Below, piece by piece: positions 37,401-46,710 of a DNA stretch of 64,000 bases (positions are counted from its first letter, which is position 1; every line of letters starts with the position of its first letter). The position numbers were made by a program, and so were the translations under genes. The DNA is taken from assembly GCF_014695915.1 (NCBI RefSeq), contig NZ_JACJPF010000107.1, forward strand, positions 88,546 to 152,545. The letters run 5' to 3'. The notes under the pieces are model-generated. The model worked only from the letters and a program-made list of their open reading frames with translations, ran no database searches and had not been told where the DNA came from. Source of the stretch: Trichocoleus sp. FACHB-40. Its GTDB lineage: Bacteria > Cyanobacteriota > Cyanobacteriia > Cyanobacteriales > FACHB-T130.

Positions 37401-38020
37401 TTCTGCCCTGAACTAACTGTTAGATTCCCAACGTTAACGATGCTTCCAGGGACGCTAACATTAAAGGCAAAATCCCTCGGTGTTCCTACTAACTCAGAAT
37501 AATTACTTGCTCCAGTGGCATTTAACCAATTGTTATTACCAAAACCAATGCCTGTGGCGGTAGTAGCAGTGAAAGATGCGGGAACATTTAATTGAGCATT
37601 TGCGCCAAATATTATCCCGGTGGGATTAACTAAATAAAGATTAGAATTACCGCCACTTACCTGTATTAGCCCATTAATAATTGAGCGATCGCCTCCTGTT
37701 ACTCGCCCCAAAATATTGCTGATACTGGGATTTGATAAAAAGTTAGCAATTTGTTCAGCTTGCACACCAAACTGACTGAAACTGTGAAATAGATTCTTGC
37801 CATCCCTGGAGAATGTACCGCCTGTAATATCGATGCGCGAACCTTCTGGAGTTACAACCGTTCCTGTACCATCCGGTGCAGGTGTGATATTCTGAGCTTT
37901 TGCTTGATTTGACCAAAAACCAAAGATTAACAGCAAAAGTAAGTAATTTTTCCCTTTTCTGCTGTTTTTTGAGAACAAGCTAGATAGAAATAAGCTGAGG
38001 CAAATTCTTGCTGGCAGCAT
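31412..38020 (-). CDS. Large filamentous-haemagglutinin-type exoprotein (two-partner secretion)
   Basis: 2202 residues. A signal peptide ends near residue 42 (QAKA-QN). A TPS secretion domain (about 43-270) carries the hallmark VNPTGIIFGANAQLNV (NPTGI 132-136) and GGDRSIINGLIQ. Beyond it is a predicted beta-helix shaft of imperfect repeats, with many NNWNITGTNSGD and GGTDTDNFTL motifs. In these, GG-x-x-D-T-D turns resemble calcium-binding RTX-like loops. The C-terminus (CMDGSLEQQIPEAQNLPRCQ) has two Cys. Export would need a TpsB (ShlB/FhaC-type) porin, which is not in this window. A surface adhesin or sheath role is inferred. Long DNA repeats within the 3' half are listed separately. Confidence 0.92.
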   Translation of the reverse strand: MLPARICLSLFLSSLFSKNSRKGKNYLLLLLIFGFWSNQAKAQNITPAPDGTGTVVTPEGSRIDITGGTFSRDGKNLFHSFSQFGVQAEQIANFLSNPSISNILGRVTGGDRSIINGLIQVSGGNSNLYLVNPTGIIFGANAQLNVPASFTATTATGIGFGNNNWLNATGASNYSELVGTPRDFAFNVSVPGSIVNVGNLTVSSGQNLALVGGNVISTGALTAPGGNITIAGVPGSSNVKISQPGHLLSLEIDPSALGPSGINSASLPQLLTGDGGSAATGVTVDSSNQLVLTASGTRVPIDEGAHKPLAIASGSLNVSGATGGTVQVLGDKVGLIGANINATGTTGGGTVLIGGDYQGKGSAINASSTFVSSDSAIDASASQNGNAGRVIVWANETTRFLGNISARGGKNSGNGGFVEVSGKNNLEFAGIVDTTATVGEKGTLLLDPKNILIQANGTDPVAGQLFASIPDSTATISGANLSAAIDLNDVTLQANNDITINDNITATTPGKGLTLQAGRSIILNFNRVIDLKGGNFIAKINDENASPAQRDVGNAQFFMNTGSKILTNGGNVTIAPGTFGGSAIGSVPIFASTINSGSGNISITGTASPGGSDNIGIFLEKGSVLEATGAGNITLIGTGGAGIDDNRGIWLDESSSVSSVNGNINLTGTGQGTGESNQGIYILDNSAVRSTGRGNITFRGTGSNTGINNNNDGIALIDGGLVEATGTGSITLIGTSGTGGDDNNGINVANTSIRSVDGNISLTGIVNGTGSNNIGVSVFNNTAVRSTGKGNITITGQSTATGVQENQGVRISTFSRVESTGTGNISLTGTAANGLEGIGVKTNSFINQPGTGSKITLTSDEIQFDETSQIRGKGVVQLQPLTPTLGITVGDVTADARLNLDTDKLNRLQNGFSQIIIGRDNGRGAIAINSHSFSDPVRIQSPVGNSTITSTGAIVGTGDASITLLAKTVNVNSTIASPAGITLTADEINLRGGANSVSSNNAIALQPLTPSLNITIGGIGNDASLNLNNIDLAALKDGSNINIGLVNGTGTITVDSTATFNGSVNVVGGSNLVAANRSNTWNITGTNAGNLNYPNGFSFANIENLTGGNLDDTFKVNNGGSISGNINGLNAIDTLDYSAYSSPVTVRLGTGNQVTATGIGGTVINIETLIGGATQNNNLIGANTVNNWNITDTNSGNIGSVNFRGFQNLTGGSNTDNFNLGTGGSVVNINGNAGNNTIIGANINNTWNITGNNTGNLNGANTYANIQTLTGGNETDTFKINNGGFFSGNINGLNGSDALDYSAYSSPVTVRLGTGNQVTATGIGGTVFNIETLIGGTTSNNTVIGANTANNWNITDTNSGNIGSVNFRGFQNLKGGTDTDNFTLSPQGSVVTIDGTAGNNTIIGANINNTWNITGNNTGNLNDANTYSNIQTVIGGSETDTFKVNNDVNIAGIIDGSAGDDTIDYSANTSPATLTLANLVNIENAIGSAASDTIIATNTANNWNITGTNSGDVNGFKFSDFENLTGGTDTDNFTLSPQGSVVTIDGTAGNNTIIGANINNIWNITGNSTGNLNGANTYSNIQTVIGGSNVDTFKVNNDVNIAGIIDGSAGDDTIDYSANTSPATLTLANLVNIENAIGSAASDTIIATNNANNWNITGTNSGDVNGFKFSDFENLTGGTDTDNFTLGNRGNVSSIDGNAGNNTIIGANKVNTWNITGNNTGNVNDANAYTNIQNLTGGNSNDTFKFNSGAYISGNIDGVNKKDTLDYSAYSSPLEVTLGINNQITATGVGGTILSIENLIGGTSGDNNLIGANTVNSWNITDTNSGNISDITFNGFQKLTGGSDTDNFIVSDRANITGTIIDGSAGNDTIDYSASTSAVTLTLENLVNVENGIGSAADNDTIIATNTVNDWNITGTNSGDANGFNFSNFENVTGGNDTDTFNLGTDGSVAKIDGGGGNNTLVGANTVNNWNLEDPNSGDVNDGNSFTNIQNLTGGAQTDTFKVKDGATIANNIDGNAGTDTLDYSTHSAKITVDMGARKATGVGGTISNIEGTVGGTNTENTLVATDTKNVWNLTSNNSGEVNGVTFSNFQNLTGGKLTDTFKFSDAVQISGIIDGGAGFDDLDYTAYTTPVTVDIPTGTATGTGGIKNIDPLPTSDFSADLQGETPPPVSVENQPDNTPVLCMDGSLEQQIPEAQNLPRCQ
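32965..33870 (-). repeat. Two near-identical 453-bp tandem units inside the exoprotein gene
   Basis: Sequence from about 32965 to 33417 recurs at about 33418-33870 with an offset of exactly 453 bp (151 codons). In the best stretch (33001-33250 against 33454-33703) only about five bases differ. More diverged units flank them (31740-32960 and 33870-34700). This indicates recent duplication or gene conversion of the beta-helix repeat. Confidence 0.9.
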
Positions 38021-38339
38021 AACACCCTCTTTTAAAATAAGTGCTTATTGTATGAATTTTTTGGGAAATATTCATAGTCCTTACCGGAAAAAACTGCCCA
38101 TAAATTAAATAATTCTCCAAAGCTTCATACAAATTCCCCCTTACTTCATCCTTACTTTACAATTGAGACAAAAAATACCCGTATTAACACCTGGAGTGGG
38201 GGACTCAGAAACTTTAAAATTGGTTACAACTTAAAAGTTAACTGGTTGAATATACGGATTGCCTCTCGGTGGGGTAAAAGTTGCACAGAGCGGCAATATA
38301 GTGGAATGGGATGAAATTTGGGATGTGAGAACGATTGTG
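38021..38339. other. Divergent intergenic region
   Basis: About 320 bp separates the divergent exoprotein and ROK kinase genes. It is AT-rich near the exoprotein start and should hold both promoters. I cannot assign individual boxes. Confidence 0.3.
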
Positions 38340-39230
38340 GTGAATCGGGAAGTAATTGGTATCGATTTGGGGGGAACGGCGATTAAGCTGGGGAGATTCC
38401 GCGAGGATGGGACTTGCTTGCAGTCTTTTAGTGTGGCGACACCGCAACCTGCGACACCGGAAGCGGTAATGGAAGCGATCGCATCCGCTATTTCCCGCCT
38501 CGATCCCCAAAAATGCGTGATCGCTATTGGTCTTGGCACCCCCGGCCCCGCCGATGCTGCTGGTAGAATTGCCAGAGTAGCGATTAATCTCACAGGTTGG
38601 CACGATGTTCCCCTGGCAGAATGGTTAGAGGCAAAAACTGGTTTACCAGCAGTTCTCGCTAATGATGCCAACTGTGCTGGTCTAGGAGAAGCTTGGTTAG
38701 GGGCAGGTCGTCACTACCGCGATATGATTTTGCTGACGCTGGGAACTGGTGTCGGTGGTGCGATTATTCTGAATGGTAAGCTGTTCGTCGGTAATCAAGG
38801 TGCTGCTGGCGAGTTGGGATTAATTACCTTGAACCCAGATGGCCCTGCGTGTAATAGTGGCAATCAAGGTTCTTTAGAACAATATTTATCAGTACCAGCT
38901 ATTCGCCGCCGCACTGGTTTAGAACCAGAGGAACTAGGTAAGTTGGCTTCTTCAGGCGACGCAGAAGCTTTGAAATTTTGGGAAAGCTACGGACGCGACT
39001 TGGGTGTTGGGTTGGCGAGTCTGATTTATGTTTTGACACCCCAAGCGATCGCAATTGGCGGCGGCGTTAGTGCTAGTGCAGAATTTTTCTTCCCAGCTGT
39101 TCTGGCAGAAATTGAACGACGAGTGCTGCCTAGTTCTCGTGCTGGTTTGCAGCTGTTGAAAGCTGAGTTAGGCAACTCTGCTGGAATGGTGGGTGCGGCA
39201 AAATTGGCTTGGGGAAAAGCTAATTGCTAA
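38340..39230 (+). CDS. ROK-family sugar kinase (glucokinase-like)
   Basis: 296 residues. The ATP site is EVIGIDLGGTAIKLGRF (4-20), then ANDANCAGLGEAWLGAG with the catalytic Asp, LGTGVGGAIILNGKL, and a second phosphate motif at IAIGGGVSAS. These enzymes phosphorylate glucose or related sugars. The usual zinc motif CxCGxxGCxE is here CNSGNQGSLE: only the first Cys remains, so zinc binding is probably lost. No ATG precedes the core. Several in-frame GTG codons exist, and GTG 38340 (VNREVIGIDLGG) fits the family N-terminus; the longest frame begins at 38259. Confidence 0.87.
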   Translation: MNREVIGIDLGGTAIKLGRFREDGTCLQSFSVATPQPATPEAVMEAIASAISRLDPQKCVIAIGLGTPGPADAAGRIARVAINLTGWHDVPLAEWLEAKTGLPAVLANDANCAGLGEAWLGAGRHYRDMILLTLGTGVGGAIILNGKLFVGNQGAAGELGLITLNPDGPACNSGNQGSLEQYLSVPAIRRRTGLEPEELGKLASSGDAEALKFWESYGRDLGVGLASLIYVLTPQAIAIGGGVSASAEFFFPAVLAEIERRVLPSSRAGLQLLKAELGNSAGMVGAAKLAWGKANC

Positions 39231-39272
39231 TTGCTTTTTTTGTTGCTATTAGCCATTAGCTATTAGCCTTTT

Positions 39273-39692
39273 TTAAAGGAATGCGTGTCCAGTTTTCCGT
39301 TTAATGTAGTCGAGAATTTTCTCATAGGAATCTGGATCGCTTTGCTTATTGATAATGATAGGAATGGCACAATTAGGCAACCAAAACGTTATCCTACCGC
39401 TTTGAGAATAGGAAAAGCTACTGATACGGTTGAGATCGACTACATACTCATTGCGCTCATAAATAACTTTGATCCACGATGCCGCTATCGAATGGAAGCT
39501 TACCTGCTGCACATAGTCCATCACTTGTTGATAGCCATCCGCATTACTTTGCCGGTTGATAATAATCGGGATGGCACTATCAGGCAACCAAAACGTTACC
39601 TTACCGTTTTGGGTGCAAGCAAAAGCACTGATGCGGTCAAGATCAACTACATATTCATTTCGCTCATAACTAACTTTTATCCAATACGCCAC
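39273..39692 (-). CDS. Tandem-duplicated small-domain protein, unknown function
   Basis: 139 residues made of two copies of a ~65-residue domain. Copy 1 has WIKVSYERNEYVVDLDRISA, then VTFWLPDSAIPIIINRQSNA. Copy 2 has WIKVIYERNEYVVDLNRISS, then ITFWLPNCAIPIIINKQSDP. The copies are about 65% identical, so the duplication is fairly recent. It appears to be a soluble all-beta protein. I do not recognise the family. Confidence 0.7.
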   Translation of the reverse strand: MAYWIKVSYERNEYVVDLDRISAFACTQNGKVTFWLPDSAIPIIINRQSNADGYQQVMDYVQQVSFHSIAASWIKVIYERNEYVVDLNRISSFSYSQSGRITFWLPNCAIPIIINKQSDPDSYEKILDYIKRKTGHAFL

Positions 39693-39810
39693 AAGGCCTC
39701 CTCACATAAAGGTGAGTTTTGTCACTGACAACACTCTCCCATTCAAGCTCCCGCGCCAAAGCAGGACGTGTTGCGATCGCAACACGTCCTGCTGTAACTT
39801 GAAGCAACAG

Positions 39811-41985
<2,175 letters not shown>

Positions 41986-42531
41986 ATGGCTAAATTTTAC
42001 ACCGAATTGAATCCATCATTAAGAGAGTTTATCGAAGAACAGAAAATCTTCTTTACCGCCACAGCACCAAAGGAAGGTCGGATTAATCTATCCCCAAAAG
42101 GAGTAGATACTTTTCGCTGTATTAATAATGTAACAGTAGCTTATCTTGACTTAACTGGTAGTGGCAACGAAACAGCAGCACATCTTAATGAAAATGGTCG
42201 AATGACAATTATGTTTTGCAGCTTTTCTGAAAAGCCGATGATTCTTCGTCTATACGGTCAGGGAAGAGTTATTTTACCCAGAGATCAAGAATGGGAACAT
42301 TTTTATGCTTTTTTCACTCCCATCTTAGGGGAACGCCAAATAATGGTATTAAATATTAATTCTGTGCAAACGTCTTGCGGTTATGGCGTACCAGTTTATG
42401 AACTGCAAGAGGAAAGAAAAACTATTCGAGAATGGGCAGATAAAAAAGGAGAGCAGGGTATATTGGATTATTGGCAAGTGAAGAATAAAAAAAGTATTGA
42501 CGGGCTAGAAACAAAACTTTTAGAAGATTGA
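41986..42531 (+). CDS. Pyridoxamine 5'-phosphate oxidase-family protein
   Basis: 181 residues with a split-barrel flavin-binding fold: KIFFTATAPKEGRINLSPKG (~16-35), VAYLDLTGSGNETAAHLNEN, then GRMTIMFCSFSEKPMILRLY. This subgroup is not the PLP-synthesising PdxH. It binds FMN, F420 or haem in other members, and its substrate is unknown. The start ATG at 41986 begins the conserved core. It stands 65 bp upstream of the amidase gene on the same strand. Confidence 0.87.
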   Translation: MAKFYTELNPSLREFIEEQKIFFTATAPKEGRINLSPKGVDTFRCINNVTVAYLDLTGSGNETAAHLNENGRMTIMFCSFSEKPMILRLYGQGRVILPRDQEWEHFYAFFTPILGERQIMVLNINSVQTSCGYGVPVYELQEERKTIREWADKKGEQGILDYWQVKNKKSIDGLETKLLED

Positions 42532-42596
42532 AATATTAGTCATTTGCTAATGGAAAGACAATTAGCTATTAGCAATAAACTAGGGAATAATGACAA

Positions 42597-44459
42597 ATGA
42601 AAAACATCCTGGGAATTGCTGTATTAAGTTTGGTTATGGCAGCGCCAGCATCGGCGAAACAATCTCTCCACATTTCCTATCCTCCAACTAACCACAAAAC
42701 CACATCTGACAAGATTTTCCTGATCGGCACGGCTCCACCCACAGGGCAGGTTTTGGTGAATGGAAAGGCTATTGTCCGGAGTAAAAAGGGGCATTTTGCG
42801 CCTAGCTTTGGGCTGAAGCCGGGAGAGAATTTATTGACAGTGCGATATCAGAATCAAGAAGTAAAAATAAAAGTCACGCGGACTTCAACACAGCCAACTC
42901 CACCGAAAGGGTTGGGATTTGCGAAAGATTCTCTGACTCCAGCGGTGGATATTGCTAGACTGCCCGGAGAGCTAATTTGTTTTGGCGCGATCGCTCCGGA
43001 AAATGGCGATGTTTCTGTCACGCTGGGCGGTCAAACTATTCCCCTGATGGAACAGCCCCAGGTGGTACAATTACCCGCAAATTCGGCGGCGTTGACCGAA
43101 CAAAATCAACCTTATGCTATTGCTGGAGCCGGACAATATCTGGGTTGTGCAGCAGCAGCCGCAGCAGCAGATTTAGGACATCCTCAATTTCAATTGACGA
43201 TGAATCCGAAAACAGCAAATCCTGGTCTTCCCATTCCCCTTCCCCAAGAACCCCTACAGGTTACACAAAAGCCTGCCGAAAACAACAAACCAAAACCGAC
43301 AACCACAAAAACACCTGCTTCTACGAGTCAGACGGGGCCAGGTAAGGTGCAGATTTTGAATCCAGCCAATCTAGAGGTTGCTTCTGTGATTGTTGATGCT
43401 GGCGTCGCCAGAACTGGGCCAAGTACAGATTATTCTCGCCTCACGCCGCTACCGAAGGGAACGCAAGCAACGGTTACAGGTAGAGAAGGAGAATGGGTGC
43501 GCTTAGACTATGGCGGTTGGATTAATAGTCAGGAAGTCCAAATTGTTAAAGGTGCAGTACCGCCGCGCACCTTCATTCGCAGTATCCGGGCGCGTCAGGT
43601 TCCGGGTGCGACAGAGGTAATTTTTCCCTTGCAAGTGCCAGTCCCACTAGTTGTGCAGCAAGGCGATCGCGCTTTGAGATTAACACTGTACAACACTACC
43701 GCCCAAACAGACATTATTCGCCTCGATCCCGATCCCGTGATTTCTCGCCTTGACTGGGAACAGGTAATGCCGGGAATGGTGCAATATACCTTTAATCTGA
43801 AACAAGCGCAGCAATGGGGTTATACAGTCAGATACGAGGGGACGAGTTTGGTGCTTTCTCTGCGCCATCCGCCTCGCTTGAGTTCTGCGTCCTCTAGCAA
43901 GCCTTTATCTGGGATCAAAATTCTTCTCGATCCCGGACATGGCGGTAAAGAATCGGGTGCGGCGGGGCCTACGGGTTATGCGGAAAAAGATGCCAATTTA
44001 TATGTGTCGAAGCTGATCGCAAATCAGCTGATTGCACGGGGGGCTACTGTGTATCTTACCCGCGAGACGGATAAGGAATTGTCGTTGCCCCAACGGACGG
44101 CGCTCATTGATGCAGTGAAACCCGCGATCGCGCTTTCCATCCATTACAATTCTCTTCCCGACGATGGCGATCCTCAAAACACCAAAGGATTCGGGACTTT
44201 TTGGTATCATCCCCAAGCTCAGGATTTAGCGGTATTTCTACATAACCACATAGTGCAGGAAGCGGGTCGTCCTTCCTATGGTGTTTTTTGGAATAACCTA
44301 GCCCTTGCTCGTCCCGCCTCCGCACCGTCAGTGCTGCTAGAACTCGGTTTTATGAGCAATCCAGAGGAATTTGAATGGATTACGAATCCCAGCGAACAGC
44401 AGAGAATGGCGCAAGCGATCGCAAATGGCATTACTCAATGGTTCAAAGCGACTCGCTGA
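42597..44459 (+). CDS. N-acetylmuramoyl-L-alanine amidase with SH3 domain
   Basis: 620 residues. A signal peptide (1-20, ending ASA-KQ) exports it to the periplasm, where it cleaves the peptide stem from peptidoglycan. A beta-rich N-terminal domain (about 22-95) is followed by a Pro/Thr-rich linker (~205-245), an SH3b-like domain (about 255-320, GVARTGPSTDYSRLTPLPKG), an AMIN-like beta domain, and an Amidase_3 catalytic domain (about 440-618). The zinc ligands are visible: H448 in LDPGHGG, Glu in YAEKDANL and His in SIHYNS. The catalytic Glu is in LLELGFMSN. The architecture is typical of cyanobacterial cell-wall amidases. Confidence 0.93.
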   Translation: MKNILGIAVLSLVMAAPASAKQSLHISYPPTNHKTTSDKIFLIGTAPPTGQVLVNGKAIVRSKKGHFAPSFGLKPGENLLTVRYQNQEVKIKVTRTSTQPTPPKGLGFAKDSLTPAVDIARLPGELICFGAIAPENGDVSVTLGGQTIPLMEQPQVVQLPANSAALTEQNQPYAIAGAGQYLGCAAAAAAADLGHPQFQLTMNPKTANPGLPIPLPQEPLQVTQKPAENNKPKPTTTKTPASTSQTGPGKVQILNPANLEVASVIVDAGVARTGPSTDYSRLTPLPKGTQATVTGREGEWVRLDYGGWINSQEVQIVKGAVPPRTFIRSIRARQVPGATEVIFPLQVPVPLVVQQGDRALRLTLYNTTAQTDIIRLDPDPVISRLDWEQVMPGMVQYTFNLKQAQQWGYTVRYEGTSLVLSLRHPPRLSSASSSKPLSGIKILLDPGHGGKESGAAGPTGYAEKDANLYVSKLIANQLIARGATVYLTRETDKELSLPQRTALIDAVKPAIALSIHYNSLPDDGDPQNTKGFGTFWYHPQAQDLAVFLHNHIVQEAGRPSYGVFWNNLALARPASAPSVLLELGFMSNPEEFEWITNPSEQQRMAQAIANGITQWFKATR

Positions 44460-44463
44460 ATCC

Positions 44464-44901
44464 TCAGTTACCGACACAGCTGTAAGCACTGGAACTGCTG
44501 GCAGCACTGGTGCTACTTGTAACACCTCCACGACTTACACTACTCGAAGCACTGGCAGAACTGGCAGCAGTTACACAATTCATCCCATCTCTCCTACTGA
44601 AACCACTAGCACTACTGGCAGCAGCACCTCCAGTATTAATGTTTCTATTGGGAATAGGAGGAGTATAAATTCTTCTATTCGGAATAGGAGGAGTATAAAT
44701 TCTTCTATTCGGAATAGGAGTATTAGAGGCACACAATTTGCTTAAATCAAGAGTTGATCCCGCCTGAGTTTGCATATAGCAATATGGTGTCTCAGGGCGC
44801 GAGTTATTAACAGGGGCGGGAGTTTGAGTAAAACCAGCCTTGCCTGGTAAAAAAACATAGGCTGCGGTGAAAGCTAAAGTTAAAGTAGAAAGCTTTAACA
44901 T
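44464..44901 (-). CDS. Small secreted protein with Ser/Ala-rich tail
   Basis: 145 residues. The signal peptide is MLKLSTLTLAFTAAYVFLPG, then KAG. A CYMQTQAGSTLDLSKLC segment, bounded by two Cys and seen in other small exported cyanobacterial proteins, is followed by three IPNRRIYTPP-type repeats and a Ser/Ala-rich tail. It converges with the amidase gene, only 4 bp from its stop. Function unknown. The repeats come from a 30-bp DNA tandem repeat. Confidence 0.65.
   Translation of the reverse strand: MLKLSTLTLAFTAAYVFLPGKAGFTQTPAPVNNSRPETPYCYMQTQAGSTLDLSKLCASNTPIPNRRIYTPPIPNRRIYTPPIPNRNINTGGAAASSASGFSRRDGMNCVTAASSASASSSVSRGGVTSSTSAASSSSAYSCVGN
44648..44720 (-). repeat. 30-bp tandem repeat in the secreted-protein gene
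   Basis: The unit GGAATAGGAGGAGTATAAAT, then TCTTCTATTC, occurs twice exactly and a third time in part. It encodes the decapeptide repeat and keeps the frame, so copy number can change without frameshift. Confidence 0.85.
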
Positions 44902-45252
44902 ACGATGATATTCATAAAATTACTTATTATATTTTTCTATATCTTTATTAATTTTACTTCCGTATAATCCCTCGATTGCCAACTTTCAATTCGTAGGTAT
45001 TATCATTAATTTAAAATTAAACTTTTGGCTAAATATTTGACTAATTACCAAAATTTACATACAGCCAAATTTAAAGCAATTTATGAAGCACATATTTATT
45101 TATTAGCAAAGCGGGTTATAGCTGAAAAGCAGTGTAAAAAATAATCATGGTTGTTATAGGTGATACTCATGGGGTAGCGAGAGGATGAGGAAGCGATCGC
45201 GTTTGGGAGAGAATGCGATCGCACCCTAAAATCTCGGCTCATTTACATAACA
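44902..45252. other. 351-bp AT-rich spacer
   Basis: No gene. It is very AT-rich up to 45120, consistent with the promoter region of the secreted-protein gene. Two GCGATCGC octamers lie close together at 45194-45225. Confidence 0.4.
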
Positions 45253-46047
45253 TTAATCGGAAGTTTGCCCAGAGGAAGATGCCTGTCTTACTTGTTCCTC
45301 TGTCAACCCCAAACCTTGAGCCACCTGTTGTACAGTCAACCCCATTGCCAGCAACCGGGGTACTGATTCTAACTTGGCTTTCATTTCACCTTCTTCGAGG
45401 GCTTCTTGATAGATTCTCGTTTGCTTTAACTCACTAAATCCAAACATAGCTTCTAACTCCTGACGAGTCATTTCCGGCAACTTGTACAAGACTATTGTCT
45501 CTATCAATTCTATAATTTGCTTTCTCAGGGTTGCATCGGCAATTTCCTGTCCAGCTTTGTTTAATAGCTGTCTTGCCGTATCAATTGCTTTTTTCCTAGT
45601 TTCTACGATTAATTTCACCACCCCCACGCCAAGGGATTGTTCTGCTGCTTCCCCTAATTCATTTAGATATATCCGCCTGATTCGCGGACTCGTCAGTAAC
45701 TCCCGATACTGGGGCTTCACACCTGGATCTAGGCTTTTGCTTCTAAAAATTACCACTCCTCTCCAATCGTTAGCTCGTTCGTATTGAGATAGGTAAAGGA
45801 AGATTTCTCCAAAAAAGCGCTAATAAAATCTTTCGTTGCGTTGAAATTGTACTTCTACAAAATAAATGGGTTGATCGGCAGAATCGTCAGAGGGTAGAAA
45901 CAAACCATCGATGCGAAAGGCGGTTTGTTTGACTTCAACTGAGGTGAATTGATAGGTGTTGCCACTTGATTCTGGTTGACCAATCAATTCAAAGAAGATG
46001 CTGGGAAAAGTTTGAAATAATTGATAGAAAATCTTGTCGGTTTTCAC
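45253..46047 (-). pseudogene. Rpn/DUF2887-type nuclease gene with in-frame amber stop
   Basis: The Rpn family comprises PD-(D/E)xK nucleases related to transposases, very abundant in cyanobacteria. The first 75 codons (MKTDKIFYQLFQTFPSIFFE, then YFVEVQFQRNERFY with the ExQ catalytic motif) end at TAG 45820-45822. The same frame continues without other stops as RFFGEIFLYLSQYERANDWR and VVIFRSKSLDP, through a helical C-terminal region, to 45253. A single substitution therefore splits a ~264-residue protein. The 3' part could initiate at the GTG at 45756, and the truncated N-terminal product could still be made. Confidence 0.82.
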
Positions 46048-46057
46048 TTTTAAAAAA

Positions 46058-46082
46058 ACAGGACGGACAATGCCCGCCCTGT
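46058..46082 (-). terminator. Terminator after the 46131-46442 gene
   Basis: Stem ACAGGaCGGaCA / TGcCCGcCCTGT with seven T residues following on the minus strand. It belongs to the same GGGCAATGCCC repeat family as the hairpin at 46667. Confidence 0.75.
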
Positions 46083-46130
46083 CAATAGCTATTTACACTA
46101 TTCCTGATTGTTTAGCCGTGTCTTTATTTC

Positions 46131-46442
46131 CTATTGCTGCTTAAAGGCTTTATACACATCTATTACATAGTCTTGATAAGTTTCTCTACTGCGAAGGTCT
46201 ATTTTCTTTTGAATTTCCTTTTCTTCTCGTAAGTAGCTTTTTATTCTACTAGCATCATGATCTCTTATTCCTAATATCCCATTTACTTCACTTTTCATAT
46301 TCTGTAAATGACTGTATTCATCAGATATATCACTTGCCGTATTTTCAATACTTATTCTTTTTCTCCCTCTAAGATGTAGGACATCTTCAGAATCAGCCTC
46401 AGTATCAGCATCATAATCGTCGTTATATTTAGGTCTTCTCAT
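46131..46442 (-). CDS. Small charged protein, unknown function
   Basis: 103 residues, highly charged. An acidic N-terminus (KYNDDYDADTEADSEDVLHL) precedes a helical C-terminus (REEKEIQKKIDLRSRETYQD). It has no signal or membrane segment. The start ATG has AGGAGAT 7 nt upstream, which supports a real gene. It stands between two hairpin terminators and is therefore its own transcription unit. Confidence 0.6.
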   Translation of the reverse strand: MRRPKYNDDYDADTEADSEDVLHLRGRKRISIENTASDISDEYSHLQNMKSEVNGILGIRDHDASRIKSYLREEKEIQKKIDLRSRETYQDYVIDVYKAFKQQ

Positions 46443-46666
46443 CTAAATATCTCCTATGTGTTTATTTTGGTAGCTGAAGTAATACCGTAACTACATAACT
46501 AGACTGATAACTCTTAGCCCTTCCCAACCATAGTGCTACTTGGTGAGTCATGGAGCTTCGTAAAAACTCACAGCTAGGCTTACTATGAATATAACAAAAA
46601 ATTTTGAGGGAGTGAATATTTTACTCCCTTCACGAGAAAACATTTAAACAGTTTTCACCGGATGAA

Positions 46667-46697
46667 AAGATAGGGTGGGCATTGCCCACCCTATCTT
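46667..46697 (-). terminator. Terminator of argZ
   Basis: A perfect 14-bp stem AAGATAGGGTGGGC / GCCCACCCTATCTT with a 3-nt loop, followed by TT on the minus strand, 14 bp past the argZ stop. Confidence 0.85.
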
Positions 46698-46710
46698 GCC
46701 TACACAATAA

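Noticed and set aside
45190..45230. Closely spaced GCGATCGC octamers as a regulatory site
   Set aside because: HIP1 octamers are very frequent throughout cyanobacterial genomes and occur across this window, inside and outside genes.
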